Assembly (NCBI GenBank): GCA_964580585.1
Contig: CAZOKZ010000013.1
Span: 1-64,000, forward strand
Origin: CAZOKZ01 sp964580585
GTDB taxonomy: Bacteria; Sumerlaeota; Sumerlaeia; SLMS01; JAHLLQ01
DNA length: 64,000 nt
Direction of reading: 5' to 3'
Of this stretch, positions 55,648-64,000 are shown in pieces. Every line of letters starts with the position of its first letter. Position 1 is the stretch's first letter. The translations under genes were made by a program, and so were the position numbers. Below the pieces are notes generated by a model that did no database searches, was not told the DNA's origin, and worked only from the letters and a program-made list of their open reading frames with translations.

Positions 55648-56052
55648 TTATTTCTCGGCTTTGTTCAGCGCCTCCAATTGCTTGCGTAACGCATCGCGCT
55701 GCTGACGCAATTTGGCGACTTCGTCGGTGTCTTGCAAATTGTAGCCCGATTTTTTGTGCGAGAACTTATTCATGACCCAGCGAAAGACTCGCCAAATAGA
55801 CAGGAGGAGAACAATGATCGCGAAGTAGAACGTGAAGGTACTTGTTTTCGAGTGGATTGCGGCGTGAAGAGAACCGCCCGCCAGCCACCAGCCGACCAGA
55901 CAGAAAAACAGCACAAAGTACCCAATGGGAAACGATGCATCCTTGGTGTTCAGACGCGGCGCGCGACCTTTGTCCTTGTCGAGCAACTCACCCATTTTGC
56001 GGTCGATCTCGGTGATCTGCCGCTGAATTTCCATGCGTTTTTGGTTTTCCAT
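55648..56052 (-). CDS. Small two-TM protein with coiled-coil ends
   Basis: 134 residues. An N-terminal charged helix (RMEIQRQITEIDRKMGELLDKDKG) is followed by two hydrophobic helices (about 43-63 and 73-90) and a C-terminal coiled coil (DEVAKLRQQRDALRKQLEALNK). No family recognised. It lies 16 bases upstream of the exported-protein gene on the same strand, and is divergent from resB across 249 bp. Confidence 0.6.
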   Translation of the reverse strand: MENQKRMEIQRQITEIDRKMGELLDKDKGRAPRLNTKDASFPIGYFVLFFCLVGWWLAGGSLHAAIHSKTSTFTFYFAIIVLLLSIWRVFRWVMNKFSHKKSGYNLQDTDEVAKLRQQRDALRKQLEALNKAEK

Positions 56053-56301
56053 GAACCAGGCACCTCCGGTGCGATTTTCGGGTTTATTGCCCGCCTCGTT
56101 CCCCTTGCGACGGGGCCACCTAAGCTCGGCAATCGAAGGAACCGCAATCGAAGAATCAATGCGGATGTGTCCGGTTGGGATTGACGGGGTCGCAAGGCAA
56201 CACTACGTTTTCGCCCGCGAACGGATGAAGTTCTGGTGTGATTTTTGCCTCCTTTTCGTCCGCGCGATTTTAATGATCCTCCCGGTACGTAGATTTTCGA
56301 T

Positions 56302-58158
56302 TTGTCCAATTTGCCCCCAGATAACCCCTCTTCACCCGCGGAAGATTCCGCCCCGGTGTCCAAACTCGATAGTTGGATGCTCAAGGGGTGGAAGACGTTC
56401 AAGTCCCTGAAGACGGGAATTTTTCTGCTTTCCATGATTGGCGTCGCGTGCATTTACGGCACGACGCATTTCGCCGCGAACCAGGTCCTGGGCGACAACG
56501 CCATTCCTCTCGCCAAGTCCAAAGTCTTCAATGCCTGGTGGTTTTTTCTCCTGCTGGGAATCTTTTTCATTCAGTTTGTTGTTTCTACGTGGCACGTCAC
56601 GGTCATGAGCCTGAAGCTTTGGTGGAAACGAGACTTTTCGCGCGGTTTCACGTTCCTGACCACCGGGAATGGACGCGCGAGGGTTTCTGTTCCCGGGGGG
56701 CTGTCTCGTATCGAGCGAGTTTTGCAGCGAAAATTTACCCGTACCCATCGGGAAGGGGACCGATTCTTTGCCCACGCGGGGTTGCGCGCGCGCATTGGTC
56801 CCACCATTATTCACTTCGGAATTGTTGTGATTTTGATCGCTGGATTGGTGCGGATTGTTTTGGACCGACAGGGCAAAATCATGAGCGAAGGACGTTTTGC
56901 CGCCGCCGAAGGGGAAACTTCGAGTCTCATTTTTCATCCCGCTTTCAACGACATGAGGATGGGTGAGCACAACTATGTGCCGCTCCATATTCCCTACGAG
57001 ATCACGGTGTTGGATTTTGACGAAATCATGCACCCGAACTCGGATTCACCCGCGTATTATTCTTCACTTTTGAAGGTCAAGGACGTTGAGACCGGCGAAG
57101 TTACCATTGCGAAAGTGGATATGAACCATAGTATCAGCATTGGCGGATACGAATTTCATCAAGCCAGTTATTCGCCGCTGCCGCCGATTCAAACGCACCG
57201 AATGCAATTCGATGTGCGGGACGCGAAGACCGGCGAACGCATTGCGGTGACGGACGCGAGCCCGGAAACACGCGTTCAAGTTGGCGACGAAGACCTTTTT
57301 CTCGAAGTCGATGGCGAATCAGTCGGTCAAGCATGGAGGCTTTACGCCTCGTCGAACCCGAACGAGCCGATTTCTTCGGGGAAATTGCTGGCGAAAGCGC
57401 GCGAGTCCGAGTTGAGCCTCAAGGTGGTGGCGTTTTTTCCGGACTTTGATTTCGACCCCGTTGAAGGACCGCATACGCGATCAAGCCAACCCGTGAACCC
57501 CGTGGTTCAAGTCGCGCTGATGCATGACGGTGTGCCTTCGAGCCAGACATTTTTGTCGTTGGATTCGGAATTCAACGAGGCTTTGCCCGAATACGATCCG
57601 CTATTTCTGCTGGAATTGGCGGATATCCAGGTCGCAGGCGGCGCGCCGGAAAATTATGAAGGTGTTGATTGGACGGACAAAGATTTTGCCCGTTTTGTGA
57701 TCGATGTGAAGGATAAGTTCACGGGCGACAATGTTTCGCGACAGACGTTGGCGGTTGGCGCCACGAGTCACGACCCCGTGGTTTTCATGGCGCACGATGG
57801 AGATGAGCCGCCGCCATCGGGCGCGGAATTTGCCATCTATCCGGTTGGCCGCGACATTCGGTATGTCACGGTCCTGATGGTGGTGAACGAACCCGTCGTG
57901 CCCTATTACATTGCGGGTGTGGCGTTGATTTTCTTTGGCGCAATGTTGACGTTTACTGGCCGATACCGAGCGCTTTATGGGGAGTGGATTCCAGAATCGG
58001 AGGAATTTCTCTTCGCCTTGGTACCCCGGTTTGGAACTTCTCCGAATCCGCAGGAATTTGCCGAATTGGTGAGCGAACTATCCGGTACCCCAATGCCATC
58101 GGAGCCGGATTCCCTTTCCGTCACTCCCGAAAACGAACCCGCCACGGTGGGATCGTGA
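56302..58158 (+). CDS. resB: Cytochrome c biogenesis protein ResB
   Basis: System II haem-ligation partner of CcsA, about 618 residues. Three N-terminal transmembrane segments (LKTGIFLLSMIGVACIYG; WWFFLLLGIFFIQFVVSTWH; IIHFGIVVILIAGLVRIVL), a large periplasmic domain and a last helix near residue 530 (YYIAGVALIFFGAMLTF). The start is uncertain: TTG 56302 has no ribosome site, and ATG 56377 would shorten it by 25 residues. Its TGA overlaps a GTG of the next frame; the CcsA gene follows at once. Confidence 0.9.
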   Translation: MSNLPPDNPSSPAEDSAPVSKLDSWMLKGWKTFKSLKTGIFLLSMIGVACIYGTTHFAANQVLGDNAIPLAKSKVFNAWWFFLLLGIFFIQFVVSTWHVTVMSLKLWWKRDFSRGFTFLTTGNGRARVSVPGGLSRIERVLQRKFTRTHREGDRFFAHAGLRARIGPTIIHFGIVVILIAGLVRIVLDRQGKIMSEGRFAAAEGETSSLIFHPAFNDMRMGEHNYVPLHIPYEITVLDFDEIMHPNSDSPAYYSSLLKVKDVETGEVTIAKVDMNHSISIGGYEFHQASYSPLPPIQTHRMQFDVRDAKTGERIAVTDASPETRVQVGDEDLFLEVDGESVGQAWRLYASSNPNEPISSGKLLAKARESELSLKVVAFFPDFDFDPVEGPHTRSSQPVNPVVQVALMHDGVPSSQTFLSLDSEFNEALPEYDPLFLLELADIQVAGGAPENYEGVDWTDKDFARFVIDVKDKFTGDNVSRQTLAVGATSHDPVVFMAHDGDEPPPSGAEFAIYPVGRDIRYVTVLMVVNEPVVPYYIAGVALIFFGAMLTFTGRYRALYGEWIPESEEFLFALVPRFGTSPNPQEFAELVSELSGTPMPSEPDSLSVTPENEPATVGS

Positions 58159-58184
58159 ACCGATTGATTTCTAAGGACTTAACC

Positions 58185-60044
58185 ATGACGGCTCGCGCCC
58201 GAGGCTTGTTTTGTAAGATGGCGATCTCTCTGATCATGCTGGTATTGGCGTTCATGGTTGCTCCCGTTTCGGCGGCGCAAACCAGCGGATTCCTCAGTGC
58301 GGACGCTTCGAGCCGCTTATCGACAATTCCTCACAATCCGGCGCTGGCAAACGCCATTCGCGAGAGCGGTTTGACGAATATTGCCGTGCGCCATGAGGGA
58401 TGGAACGAAACATTAGAGTCCTGGGCCAGGATCAAGCTTGATGGCTTGACGGGCAGAACGGGGATTCACGGTCAAGATCCCTCCTTTACCGTGCTCTCGA
58501 TGATGTATGAAACCGAGCGTTGGCTCCCGGCGAAGTTTCTTCCAGTGGAACATCCGAAAATTGCGGAGATGCTTGGTTTCAAGGAAAAATGGGTCAGCCC
58601 GCGTCAAGTGATGGACAGCCCGGGGTTGCCTGCTCTGCGGGCCGAGTTGGAAGCCGCCGGGCAACGAAAGGCGGAACTTGAAACCAAGACAGCGCTGATG
58701 AACGCGGTGGAACAGGCCTATCAGGTTGGTCGGGACCGACCGGGGATTTTCGAGTCGTTGGCGAATGAGAAAGCTTCCGCGGAAGAAATCCGCCATCTGG
58801 GCGAGGATCAGTCGGCTTTGGATGCGTTCAATGCCGAACGCAAGGCTTTGAGTGCGCAGGTGAAGGGCGAGAAGGCTTTTTTTGAAGCGGCCAACAAGCT
58901 GCTTTCCCGCAGTATGATGGCGTTTTCGTTGAGCAATCAGTTTTTGATCTGCCCCGACCCGGATAGTATTACGGGCGAATGGTTGGCTCCTGGGCAGGCC
59001 GCCGCCGGAGTAAATCGTTCGGGGGCGGTGGTTAACCTGCGTCAAGCAGCCGTGGATTTGGATCGTCAGTTAGCAGGGCTGTTTACGGGCAGCGAGGCGT
59101 CGGAACTGGGGACAGATGTTGATAATTTTCTGCGGGTGATGGAGCAGTCGCGTGAATATCCGTCGGCAGGAGTGCGCGGACGGTGGAATTTCTACACGCG
59201 GCACAATCCATTTGGCAAAGCCGCCTGGGTTTACGCACTGGCGACGTTGATGTTTTCCTTGTACGCGTTTTTCCGTTCGCCGTGGATGCGCATTGCGGGG
59301 ACTGCGGTATTGTGCACGGGGCTGGGGGTTCACACGTTTGGCTGGGTCATGCGGCTTGTTTTGACTGGGCACATGCCGGTGTCGAATATGTATGAATCCA
59401 TTACGTTTACGGCATGGGCAGCGCTGTTGGTGGGGACCATTTTCGAACTCTGGAAGCGCGAAGGCCTTGTGGGGTTGTTTTCATCGATTGTCGGAATGCT
59501 GATGCTGATGGGCGTCAGTTTGATGCCGTTGCACGATACGCGTATTCATCCGCTGCGGGCGGTGCTGAATAGCTATTGGCTGAATATTCACGTGACGGCG
59601 ATGTTGATCAGTTACGGGACATTTGCCGTCGCGGCAATTGTGGCGATCAGTTACCTGATGAAACACGGAGTTCAAAAATTCACGGGTCGCGAGGCGCTGT
59701 TCGGAAAGAAACCGATCATGTCGCTCGACCAAACCGAAGAGTTGGCTTATCGCCTGATCCAGGTGGGGTGGCCAATTTTGACGGTGGGGATTTGCCTGGG
59801 CGCGGTGTGGGCCGACACGGCGTGGGGACGGTATTGGGGATGGGACCCGAAGGAAACCTGGGCGTTGATTACATGGATTGTGTACACGATTTATCTGCAC
59901 TCGCGCATGGTCATGGGGTGGAAGGGCACTGTGTCTGCCGCCGCTTGCCTGATTGGCTTTGTGATGGTGCTGATCACTTGGCTGGGAGTCAGCTACCTGC
60001 CGTGGTTTGCGGGCGGTCTGCATACGTACGCCTCACCGACATAA
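58185..60044 (+). CDS. ccsA: Cytochrome c biogenesis protein CcsA/ResC with long N-terminal domain
   Basis: 619 residues. Signal-anchor (about 8-30), then about 310 residues of periplasmic sequence with a coiled-coil patch (AELEAAGQRKAELETKTALMNA), then the CcsA core of about eight helices. Haem-handling WWD motif is WGRYWGWDPKETWALITW near residue 560; conserved His lie in LGVHTFGW and NIHVTA. ATG 58185 (AAGGA seven bases upstream) is chosen over GTG 58155, which overlaps the resB stop. The extra N-terminal domain is longer than in the typical CcsA. Confidence 0.92.
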   Translation: MTARARGLFCKMAISLIMLVLAFMVAPVSAAQTSGFLSADASSRLSTIPHNPALANAIRESGLTNIAVRHEGWNETLESWARIKLDGLTGRTGIHGQDPSFTVLSMMYETERWLPAKFLPVEHPKIAEMLGFKEKWVSPRQVMDSPGLPALRAELEAAGQRKAELETKTALMNAVEQAYQVGRDRPGIFESLANEKASAEEIRHLGEDQSALDAFNAERKALSAQVKGEKAFFEAANKLLSRSMMAFSLSNQFLICPDPDSITGEWLAPGQAAAGVNRSGAVVNLRQAAVDLDRQLAGLFTGSEASELGTDVDNFLRVMEQSREYPSAGVRGRWNFYTRHNPFGKAAWVYALATLMFSLYAFFRSPWMRIAGTAVLCTGLGVHTFGWVMRLVLTGHMPVSNMYESITFTAWAALLVGTIFELWKREGLVGLFSSIVGMLMLMGVSLMPLHDTRIHPLRAVLNSYWLNIHVTAMLISYGTFAVAAIVAISYLMKHGVQKFTGREALFGKKPIMSLDQTEELAYRLIQVGWPILTVGICLGAVWADTAWGRYWGWDPKETWALITWIVYTIYLHSRMVMGWKGTVSAAACLIGFVMVLITWLGVSYLPWFAGGLHTYASPT

Positions 60045-60144
60045 TCCGCGTAACCGTCAATCCTGCCACGTTCCTGCTTGCGTTGGTGAAGGTGCTGCCC
60101 GAATGGTGCTGGAACGCTCAATTTGGGATGACGGAAGCCGTTCT

Positions 60145-60969
60145 ATGCGCCAGCGAATTATTACCGCCTCCATATTGCTCGCTGTGGTCGGGCTGGGTTT
60201 TGCTTTTCAACCCCTCGGTTGGATTCCCCTTCTGCTGTTGATCGTGTTTGGGGTGATTTGCGTAGGGGAACTGGCCAAGATGTATCGCCAGGAGGGGATG
60301 CATATTGCTCGGCGCGTGGCGATGGTATTGGTGGGTGTGATGGGTCTGGCGGCGTGGATGGGGCGCATGGATTTAGTGCCGCACCTGATTGGGGTGGGCG
60401 TGGGGCTGGCGTTTTTCTGGAGGATGCGCGCGGGCGAAATCGTGGGTTCGTGGCGCGACGTGGCCGCTACCATCGCGGCGGGCGTTTATGTGGGTTTGCC
60501 GGTGGCGATGATGATCGAATTGTTCACCGCCGGGCGAGCTGGCCGCGGGTGGTTGTTGATCATGCTGCTGATCATCTGGGCAACGGACAGCATGGCATTG
60601 TTCGCCGGGAAGAATTTTGGAACGGTGAAAATTTTCCCGCGGATCAGCCCCGGCAAAACATGGCAGGGCTCGATTGGCGGGGTGTTTGGGTCGATGTTGC
60701 CTGCGTTTGTGGCGCGTGGGTGTTTCCCTCGTATTTTCAACGAGGTCGGCGATATTGAATTGGTGGCGGTTTGCCTTGTGACGGGTGTGTTGACGCAAAC
60801 AGGCGACTTGGCCGAGTCGCTTCTCAAGCGCGATGCGGGCGTTAAAGACAGCGGCAATTGGCTGGCGGGACACGGTGGCGCGCTCGACCGCTTGGATTCC
60901 ATTTTGTTCGTCACGGTCCCCTTTAGTTTATATTTGCGGGTGATGCACCCGGATGTGTTCGGCGGCTGA
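60145..60969 (+). CDS. cdsA: Phosphatidate cytidylyltransferase
   Basis: Makes CDP-diacylglycerol for phospholipid synthesis; about 274 residues with seven or so hydrophobic segments. The signature matches almost exactly: SLLKRDAGVKDSGNWLAGHG followed by GALDRLD, with Ala instead of Pro/Gly/Ser at one site. I chose ATG 60145 (GGAAG eight bases upstream). It follows ccsA by 100 bp and precedes the flippase-like gene by 28 bp, likely the same transcript as the latter. Confidence 0.95.
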   Translation: MRQRIITASILLAVVGLGFAFQPLGWIPLLLLIVFGVICVGELAKMYRQEGMHIARRVAMVLVGVMGLAAWMGRMDLVPHLIGVGVGLAFFWRMRAGEIVGSWRDVAATIAAGVYVGLPVAMMIELFTAGRAGRGWLLIMLLIIWATDSMALFAGKNFGTVKIFPRISPGKTWQGSIGGVFGSMLPAFVARGCFPRIFNEVGDIELVAVCLVTGVLTQTGDLAESLLKRDAGVKDSGNWLAGHGGALDRLDSILFVTVPFSLYLRVMHPDVFGG

Positions 60970-60997
60970 CTCGCTGCCATTTCTCCGAAGGTTTTGC

Positions 60998-62317
60998 ATG
61001 AAAACCAAAAAAACCATTTCGACGCTTGTTGCGATTTTGATCAGCCTGGTGTTTTTGTGGCTCGCGTTCAAGAACATCGATTTTAAGCAGTTGATGGAAA
61101 TGTTCAAAACCATCAATTGGTTTTGGACAATTCCGTTTTGCGTGGTGACGTGGATAACGTTTGTCTGGCGCGCGTTGAGGTGGGAAGTTTTTCTGAAACC
61201 GATTCGTACCGTGCCGATGCGCGAATGTTTTGGCCCGATGATGGTGGGGTTTGCGTTCAATTCGATTTTCCCGGCGCGCGCGGGGGAATTCGCCCGGCCG
61301 CTGGCGCTGACCAAGCAAACGAAGATTCCCTACACGAGCGGATTTTCCACCGTGGTGCTCGAACGCGTGTGCGATATGCTGGCGTTGCTCGGGCTCTTTG
61401 CGTTGATGCCGTTGTTGATCGATTTCGAGGACGGTTTTTCGCGCCATTACAGCACGGTAAAACACGTCGAGGGCAGCGATCTGGCGGTTTATTTGAAAGC
61501 GGCGACGATCGTGATGGCGCTGGGAATTTTAATCGTCGGGGCGGTCTGGTATCTGCGCCAGCGTCAACGTATGGAAGACGCGCCGTACTTGAATGCGGAA
61601 CGCACACGTAAATTAACCATCATTGCTGCAACGGTGTTGGCGTTACTGACAGCGGCGGGGTATTTTTTGATTTATTCTCACGTTGATGTGGAAAAGACAT
61701 ACACGTTTGGCAAAGAATTCAACATCACGCCTTCGTTGTTGAACGAAATCATGGGCAAGGTATCATTCTTTGTTTTGTTTTTGATCGCCGGATCGGTGGC
61801 GATGATTTCAAAACGCGTCCAGGACTTGTTCCTGAAGATTGTGCATTGGATGCCGTTGATTCCCAGCGCCATTAAGCACAAAATCGATGCGTTGTTTCGT
61901 TCCTTCGCCGTGGGTTTCGTGGCATTGCGCGAACCGAAATTGCTGGTTCAAATTGTTTTCCATACGATTGGTATTTGGGTGGGAACGGCGGCGACGTTCT
62001 GGATCATGTCTCTTGGCGTGCCGGGGATCGAGATGTCGTTGCCGATTTCGATCGTATATTTGGTCATCACATGTGTGGTGATTACGATTCCCGCGGCTCC
62101 GGGGTATTGGGGGTTGTATGAAATTGGTGGACTGATGGGATTGGTTATTTGCCAAGTCGTGCCAGACGACGCGTCGGGCTATGCGTTGGCCGTGGGATAC
62201 ACGTTGCTGGTTCACTTCATGCAATGGGCGCTGGTGACAGTGATCGGGCTTTATTACGCGGGCAAAATCCACGTGTCGGTGAGCGAATCCGAAGCGGCGA
62301 AGGAATTGGTGGAGTAA
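60998..62317 (+). CDS. Lysylphosphatidylglycerol synthase TM region/UPF0104 family protein
   Basis: Integral membrane protein of 439 residues. Eight or more hydrophobic segments with landmarks of the family: WRALRWEVFLKPI, FAFNSIFPARAGEFARPLALTKQT, FSTVVLERVCDMLALLGL, ITIPAAPGYWGLYEIG. Related proteins act as lipid flippases or lie with glycosyltransferases. GAAGG stands seven bases before ATG 60998. Adjacent to cdsA, consistent with envelope lipid work. Confidence 0.88.
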   Translation: MKTKKTISTLVAILISLVFLWLAFKNIDFKQLMEMFKTINWFWTIPFCVVTWITFVWRALRWEVFLKPIRTVPMRECFGPMMVGFAFNSIFPARAGEFARPLALTKQTKIPYTSGFSTVVLERVCDMLALLGLFALMPLLIDFEDGFSRHYSTVKHVEGSDLAVYLKAATIVMALGILIVGAVWYLRQRQRMEDAPYLNAERTRKLTIIAATVLALLTAAGYFLIYSHVDVEKTYTFGKEFNITPSLLNEIMGKVSFFVLFLIAGSVAMISKRVQDLFLKIVHWMPLIPSAIKHKIDALFRSFAVGFVALREPKLLVQIVFHTIGIWVGTAATFWIMSLGVPGIEMSLPISIVYLVITCVVITIPAAPGYWGLYEIGGLMGLVICQVVPDDASGYALAVGYTLLVHFMQWALVTVIGLYYAGKIHVSVSESEAAKELVE

Positions 62318-62494
62318 AAGTTAGAAAAGGATGAAGACGGAAGGATGATGGATGACTCGTCCGCCGAAGCCTTTGGCGAAGATGGAAGTGGGGTTGACGC
62401 GTGTTCGACGTCTGCGGTTGGGTTTGCGCGTTCGTTGATAAACTTCTTTTGAATTATCCCGTTGGATTTTAAATAGCGAGAGAGAGACTGACCT

Positions 62495-62953
62495 ATGATT
62501 CACGACGTTAAAACCCGAAAACTTTCTGTGCACTGCGACGAGCGGGGGCGGTTGATGGAAATGCTGCGCCGCGACGACCCTGAAATGGACGTGACGTTCG
62601 GCCAGGTCTATATGACGACCGCTTACCCGGGTGTGACGAAAGCGTGGCACTATCACAAACACCAGACCGATCACTTTGTTTGCGTGCGCGGCATGATGAA
62701 GGTCGTGCTCTACGACGCACGCGAGGATTCGCCGACCAAGGGCGAAATCAATGTGTTCGTGATCGGCGAGCACAACCCGATGATCGTCGAAATTCCGGCG
62801 TTGGTGTACCATGGCTTCAAATGCGTGAGCGATTACGAGGCCACGGTGGTGAACATCACGACGAACACGTATGATTATAAAAACCCGGACGAGTACCGCG
62901 TGGACCCGCACAGCGGCGAAATCCCGTATGACTGGTCGCGCAAAGACGGGTGA
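62495..62953 (+). CDS. RmlC-like cupin (dTDP-sugar epimerase-type)
   Basis: 152-residue double-stranded beta-helix protein: DERGRLMEMLRRDDPEM, TTAYPGVTKAWHYHKHQTDHFVCVRG, NPMIVEIPALVYHGFKCVSD, ending PHSGEIPYDWSRKDG. The HxH...H pattern and 'VxHGFK' match the RmlC/WxcM-like group acting on nucleotide sugars. Whether it is a true 3,5-epimerase cannot be said. Flanked by dispersed repeats on both sides (62318-62494, 62954-63217). Confidence 0.85.
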   Translation: MIHDVKTRKLSVHCDERGRLMEMLRRDDPEMDVTFGQVYMTTAYPGVTKAWHYHKHQTDHFVCVRGMMKVVLYDAREDSPTKGEINVFVIGEHNPMIVEIPALVYHGFKCVSDYEATVVNITTNTYDYKNPDEYRVDPHSGEIPYDWSRKDG

Positions 62954-63217
62954 GGGAAGAAAGGCGAAATTCGAAAGGATGAAGGATGAAATGGCCGGAG
63001 AGTATTGGCTGGTTGATCGTGATCGTGATAAAAAAATGGTCGCTTTTCCGGTGTGCAGATTCTTTCGCCTTCATCCTTTCTCCTTTCGCTTTAAATTCAT
63101 CCCTCCGCCTTCATCCCTCATCCTTCTTCGCCTGCTCTTTTCCTTGCCCTAATGATTTGCACGGGCGTTTAATGACGGTGTGTTGACACCGTTTCCGGGA
63201 GCCGCGACGCCACCGTT
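62954..63217. repeat. Dispersed 'aaaggatgaagg' repeats
   Basis: The gap of 264 bp holds gaaaggatgaaggatgaaatgg and, inverted, tcgccttcatcctttctcc and ttcatccctcatccttcttcg. The same motif occurs at about 62335-62355, 23014-23120, 16022 and 16362. No gene between the cupin and the next start. Confidence 0.6.
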
Positions 63218-64000
63218 ATGAGCCACCGTTTCGAGTCTTACCGTTTTCAGTTCGAGATGCTGATGGTCCTGGCCGAAGAAGGCCGCCAGGAAGAGTGCGA
63301 CGAACTGTTCCACAAGCTGCTGCATCATAGCATCGAGGTGTTCGAGCCGTTGGTGGACTTTACCATCGAGCAGCCGAACCATCCGCGCATTGCGATTCTG
63401 CTCAAGCTGCTGGGCAAGATCGGCGATGTGCGTACGGCTCCGATTTTGCAGCGATTCCTGGAAATCGACGTGAAGGAACTGCGTGTGCAGGCGGCTATCG
63501 GGCTCGGGTGGTTGCGGGCGCGGGCGGGGCTGGAAATGCTCGACCAACTGGAGGGCAACGATCCCGAGGAAGAGGTGCGCAAGGAAGCGCGGATTGCGAT
63601 CGAGGAGATTCTGCGCGATTTTCCGCTGTTGCGCCCGATGCTGAAGTATCACGAACGGGTGGCGATCAAGCGCGAAACCATCAAGCCCGACAGTCAGACC
63701 GACATTGCACGCTCGACACCGGTCGGGGGCGAGGATCGCAAGCGATTGGTGGGGATGATGCCGCGGTTGCTGGCGATGAAACACCGTGCTGTGCCGCTTG
63801 GAATCGGGCCGGGTGGGGTGGTCAGCGTTGCGGTGCGCGCGGATCTGGAGGAAGACCCAACGGAACTGCTTCGGACGTTGCTGGGGCGCGAGGTACAGCT
63901 TCATGGGTGGCCATTGCCGAAAATTTACGAGCGTATTTTGACGTTTTACAAGTGGGGCGATGACGATTGGGTGCAGTTTGGCGAGTACATGACGGACCCG
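63218..64000 (+). CDS. HEAT-repeat protein with MshEN-like domain (3' partial)
   Basis: 261 codons are open from ATG 63218 to the window end. Residues about 15-140 form HEAT-type helical repeats (RIAILLKLLGKIGDVRTAPIL, ELRVQAAIGLGWLRARAGLEML). Residues about 190-250 (RAVPLGIGPGGVVSVAVRAD, LRTLLGREVQLHGWP, KIYERILTFYKWG) follow the pattern of the N-terminal MshEN domain of GspE/PilB-type ATPases. A helix-rich scaffold linked to secretion or c-di-GMP binding is possible. The end of the protein is unseen; the assignment is by pattern. Confidence 0.75.
   Translation, partial: MSHRFESYRFQFEMLMVLAEEGRQEECDELFHKLLHHSIEVFEPLVDFTIEQPNHPRIAILLKLLGKIGDVRTAPILQRFLEIDVKELRVQAAIGLGWLRARAGLEMLDQLEGNDPEEEVRKEARIAIEEILRDFPLLRPMLKYHERVAIKRETIKPDSQTDIARSTPVGGEDRKRLVGMMPRLLAMKHRAVPLGIGPGGVVSVAVRADLEEDPTELLRTLLGREVQLHGWPLPKIYERILTFYKWGDDDWVQFGEYMTDP

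Overview
The window is 64 kb of compact bacterial chromosome, GC-rich by eye, with about 50 protein genes on both strands. It shows no rRNA, tRNA, CRISPR array, prophage or transposase. A diderm (Gram-negative-type) cell is implied by an RND pump, lipoprotein signals, an MlaE permease, a GspG-like pseudopilin and a TlpA-like thioredoxin. The pseudopilin N-terminus, a membrane-anchored sigma factor, glutamine-dependent AsnB in a glycan context and abundant palindromic intergenic repeats suggest a poorly cultured lineage near Sumerlaeota/Hydrogenedentes/PVC. That placement is inference; no marker here settles it.

Layout. 1-14.8 kb: RND pump (cut by the window edge), acyltransferase-like protein, TPR protein with duplicated linear motifs, large membrane glycosyltransferase, two-domain polyphosphate kinase 2, secreted TlpA-like protein followed by a fragment of a second copy, moaC, serine hydrolase and an exported protein. 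15-18.5 kb: response regulator with an NTF2-like tail, bracketed by two MITE-like elements, then a pseudopilin and a membrane-tethered ECF sigma factor. 18.7-20.5 kb: a two-gene ATPase plus TOPRIM-like (DUF4276) operon behind a perfect palindrome, the best candidate defence system. 20.8-33.3 kb: glgB, rny, a Dabb lipoprotein, a large exported protein with strong expression signals, a coupled asnB-glycosyltransferase pair, dnaN and an AsmA-like protein. 33.5-41.6 kb: membrane protein, GT2, FHA-GAF sigma-54 activator, a LarA-like protein lacking its cofactor ligands, an MscS channel, an exported protein and an aldo/keto reductase. 41.8-47.3 kb: yidD-rnpA-rpmH, an AT-rich orphan gene, small unknowns, two VOC proteins (one fused to a membrane zinc-ribbon part) and an orphan HicB. 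47.6-56 kb: mlaE, rlmI, a GxxExxY pseudogene, eno, a second membrane glycosyltransferase, a VOC protein and an exported protein. 56.3-64 kb: System II cytochrome c biogenesis (ResB, CcsA), cdsA, a flippase-like protein, an RmlC-like cupin and a HEAT-repeat protein running off the end.

Themes. Envelope and glycan genes recur (two membrane glycosyltransferases, GT2, GT4, AsnB, cupin, CdsA, UPF0104, MlaE). Housekeeping genes are scattered: rpmH-rnpA-yidD lies 11 kb from dnaN, with no dnaA or yidC in view. Intergenic gaps carry at least four families of palindromic or inverted repeats and several clear intrinsic terminators, mostly between convergent genes. The AT-richer segments 18.7-20.5 kb and 43.4-44.7 kb look acquired.
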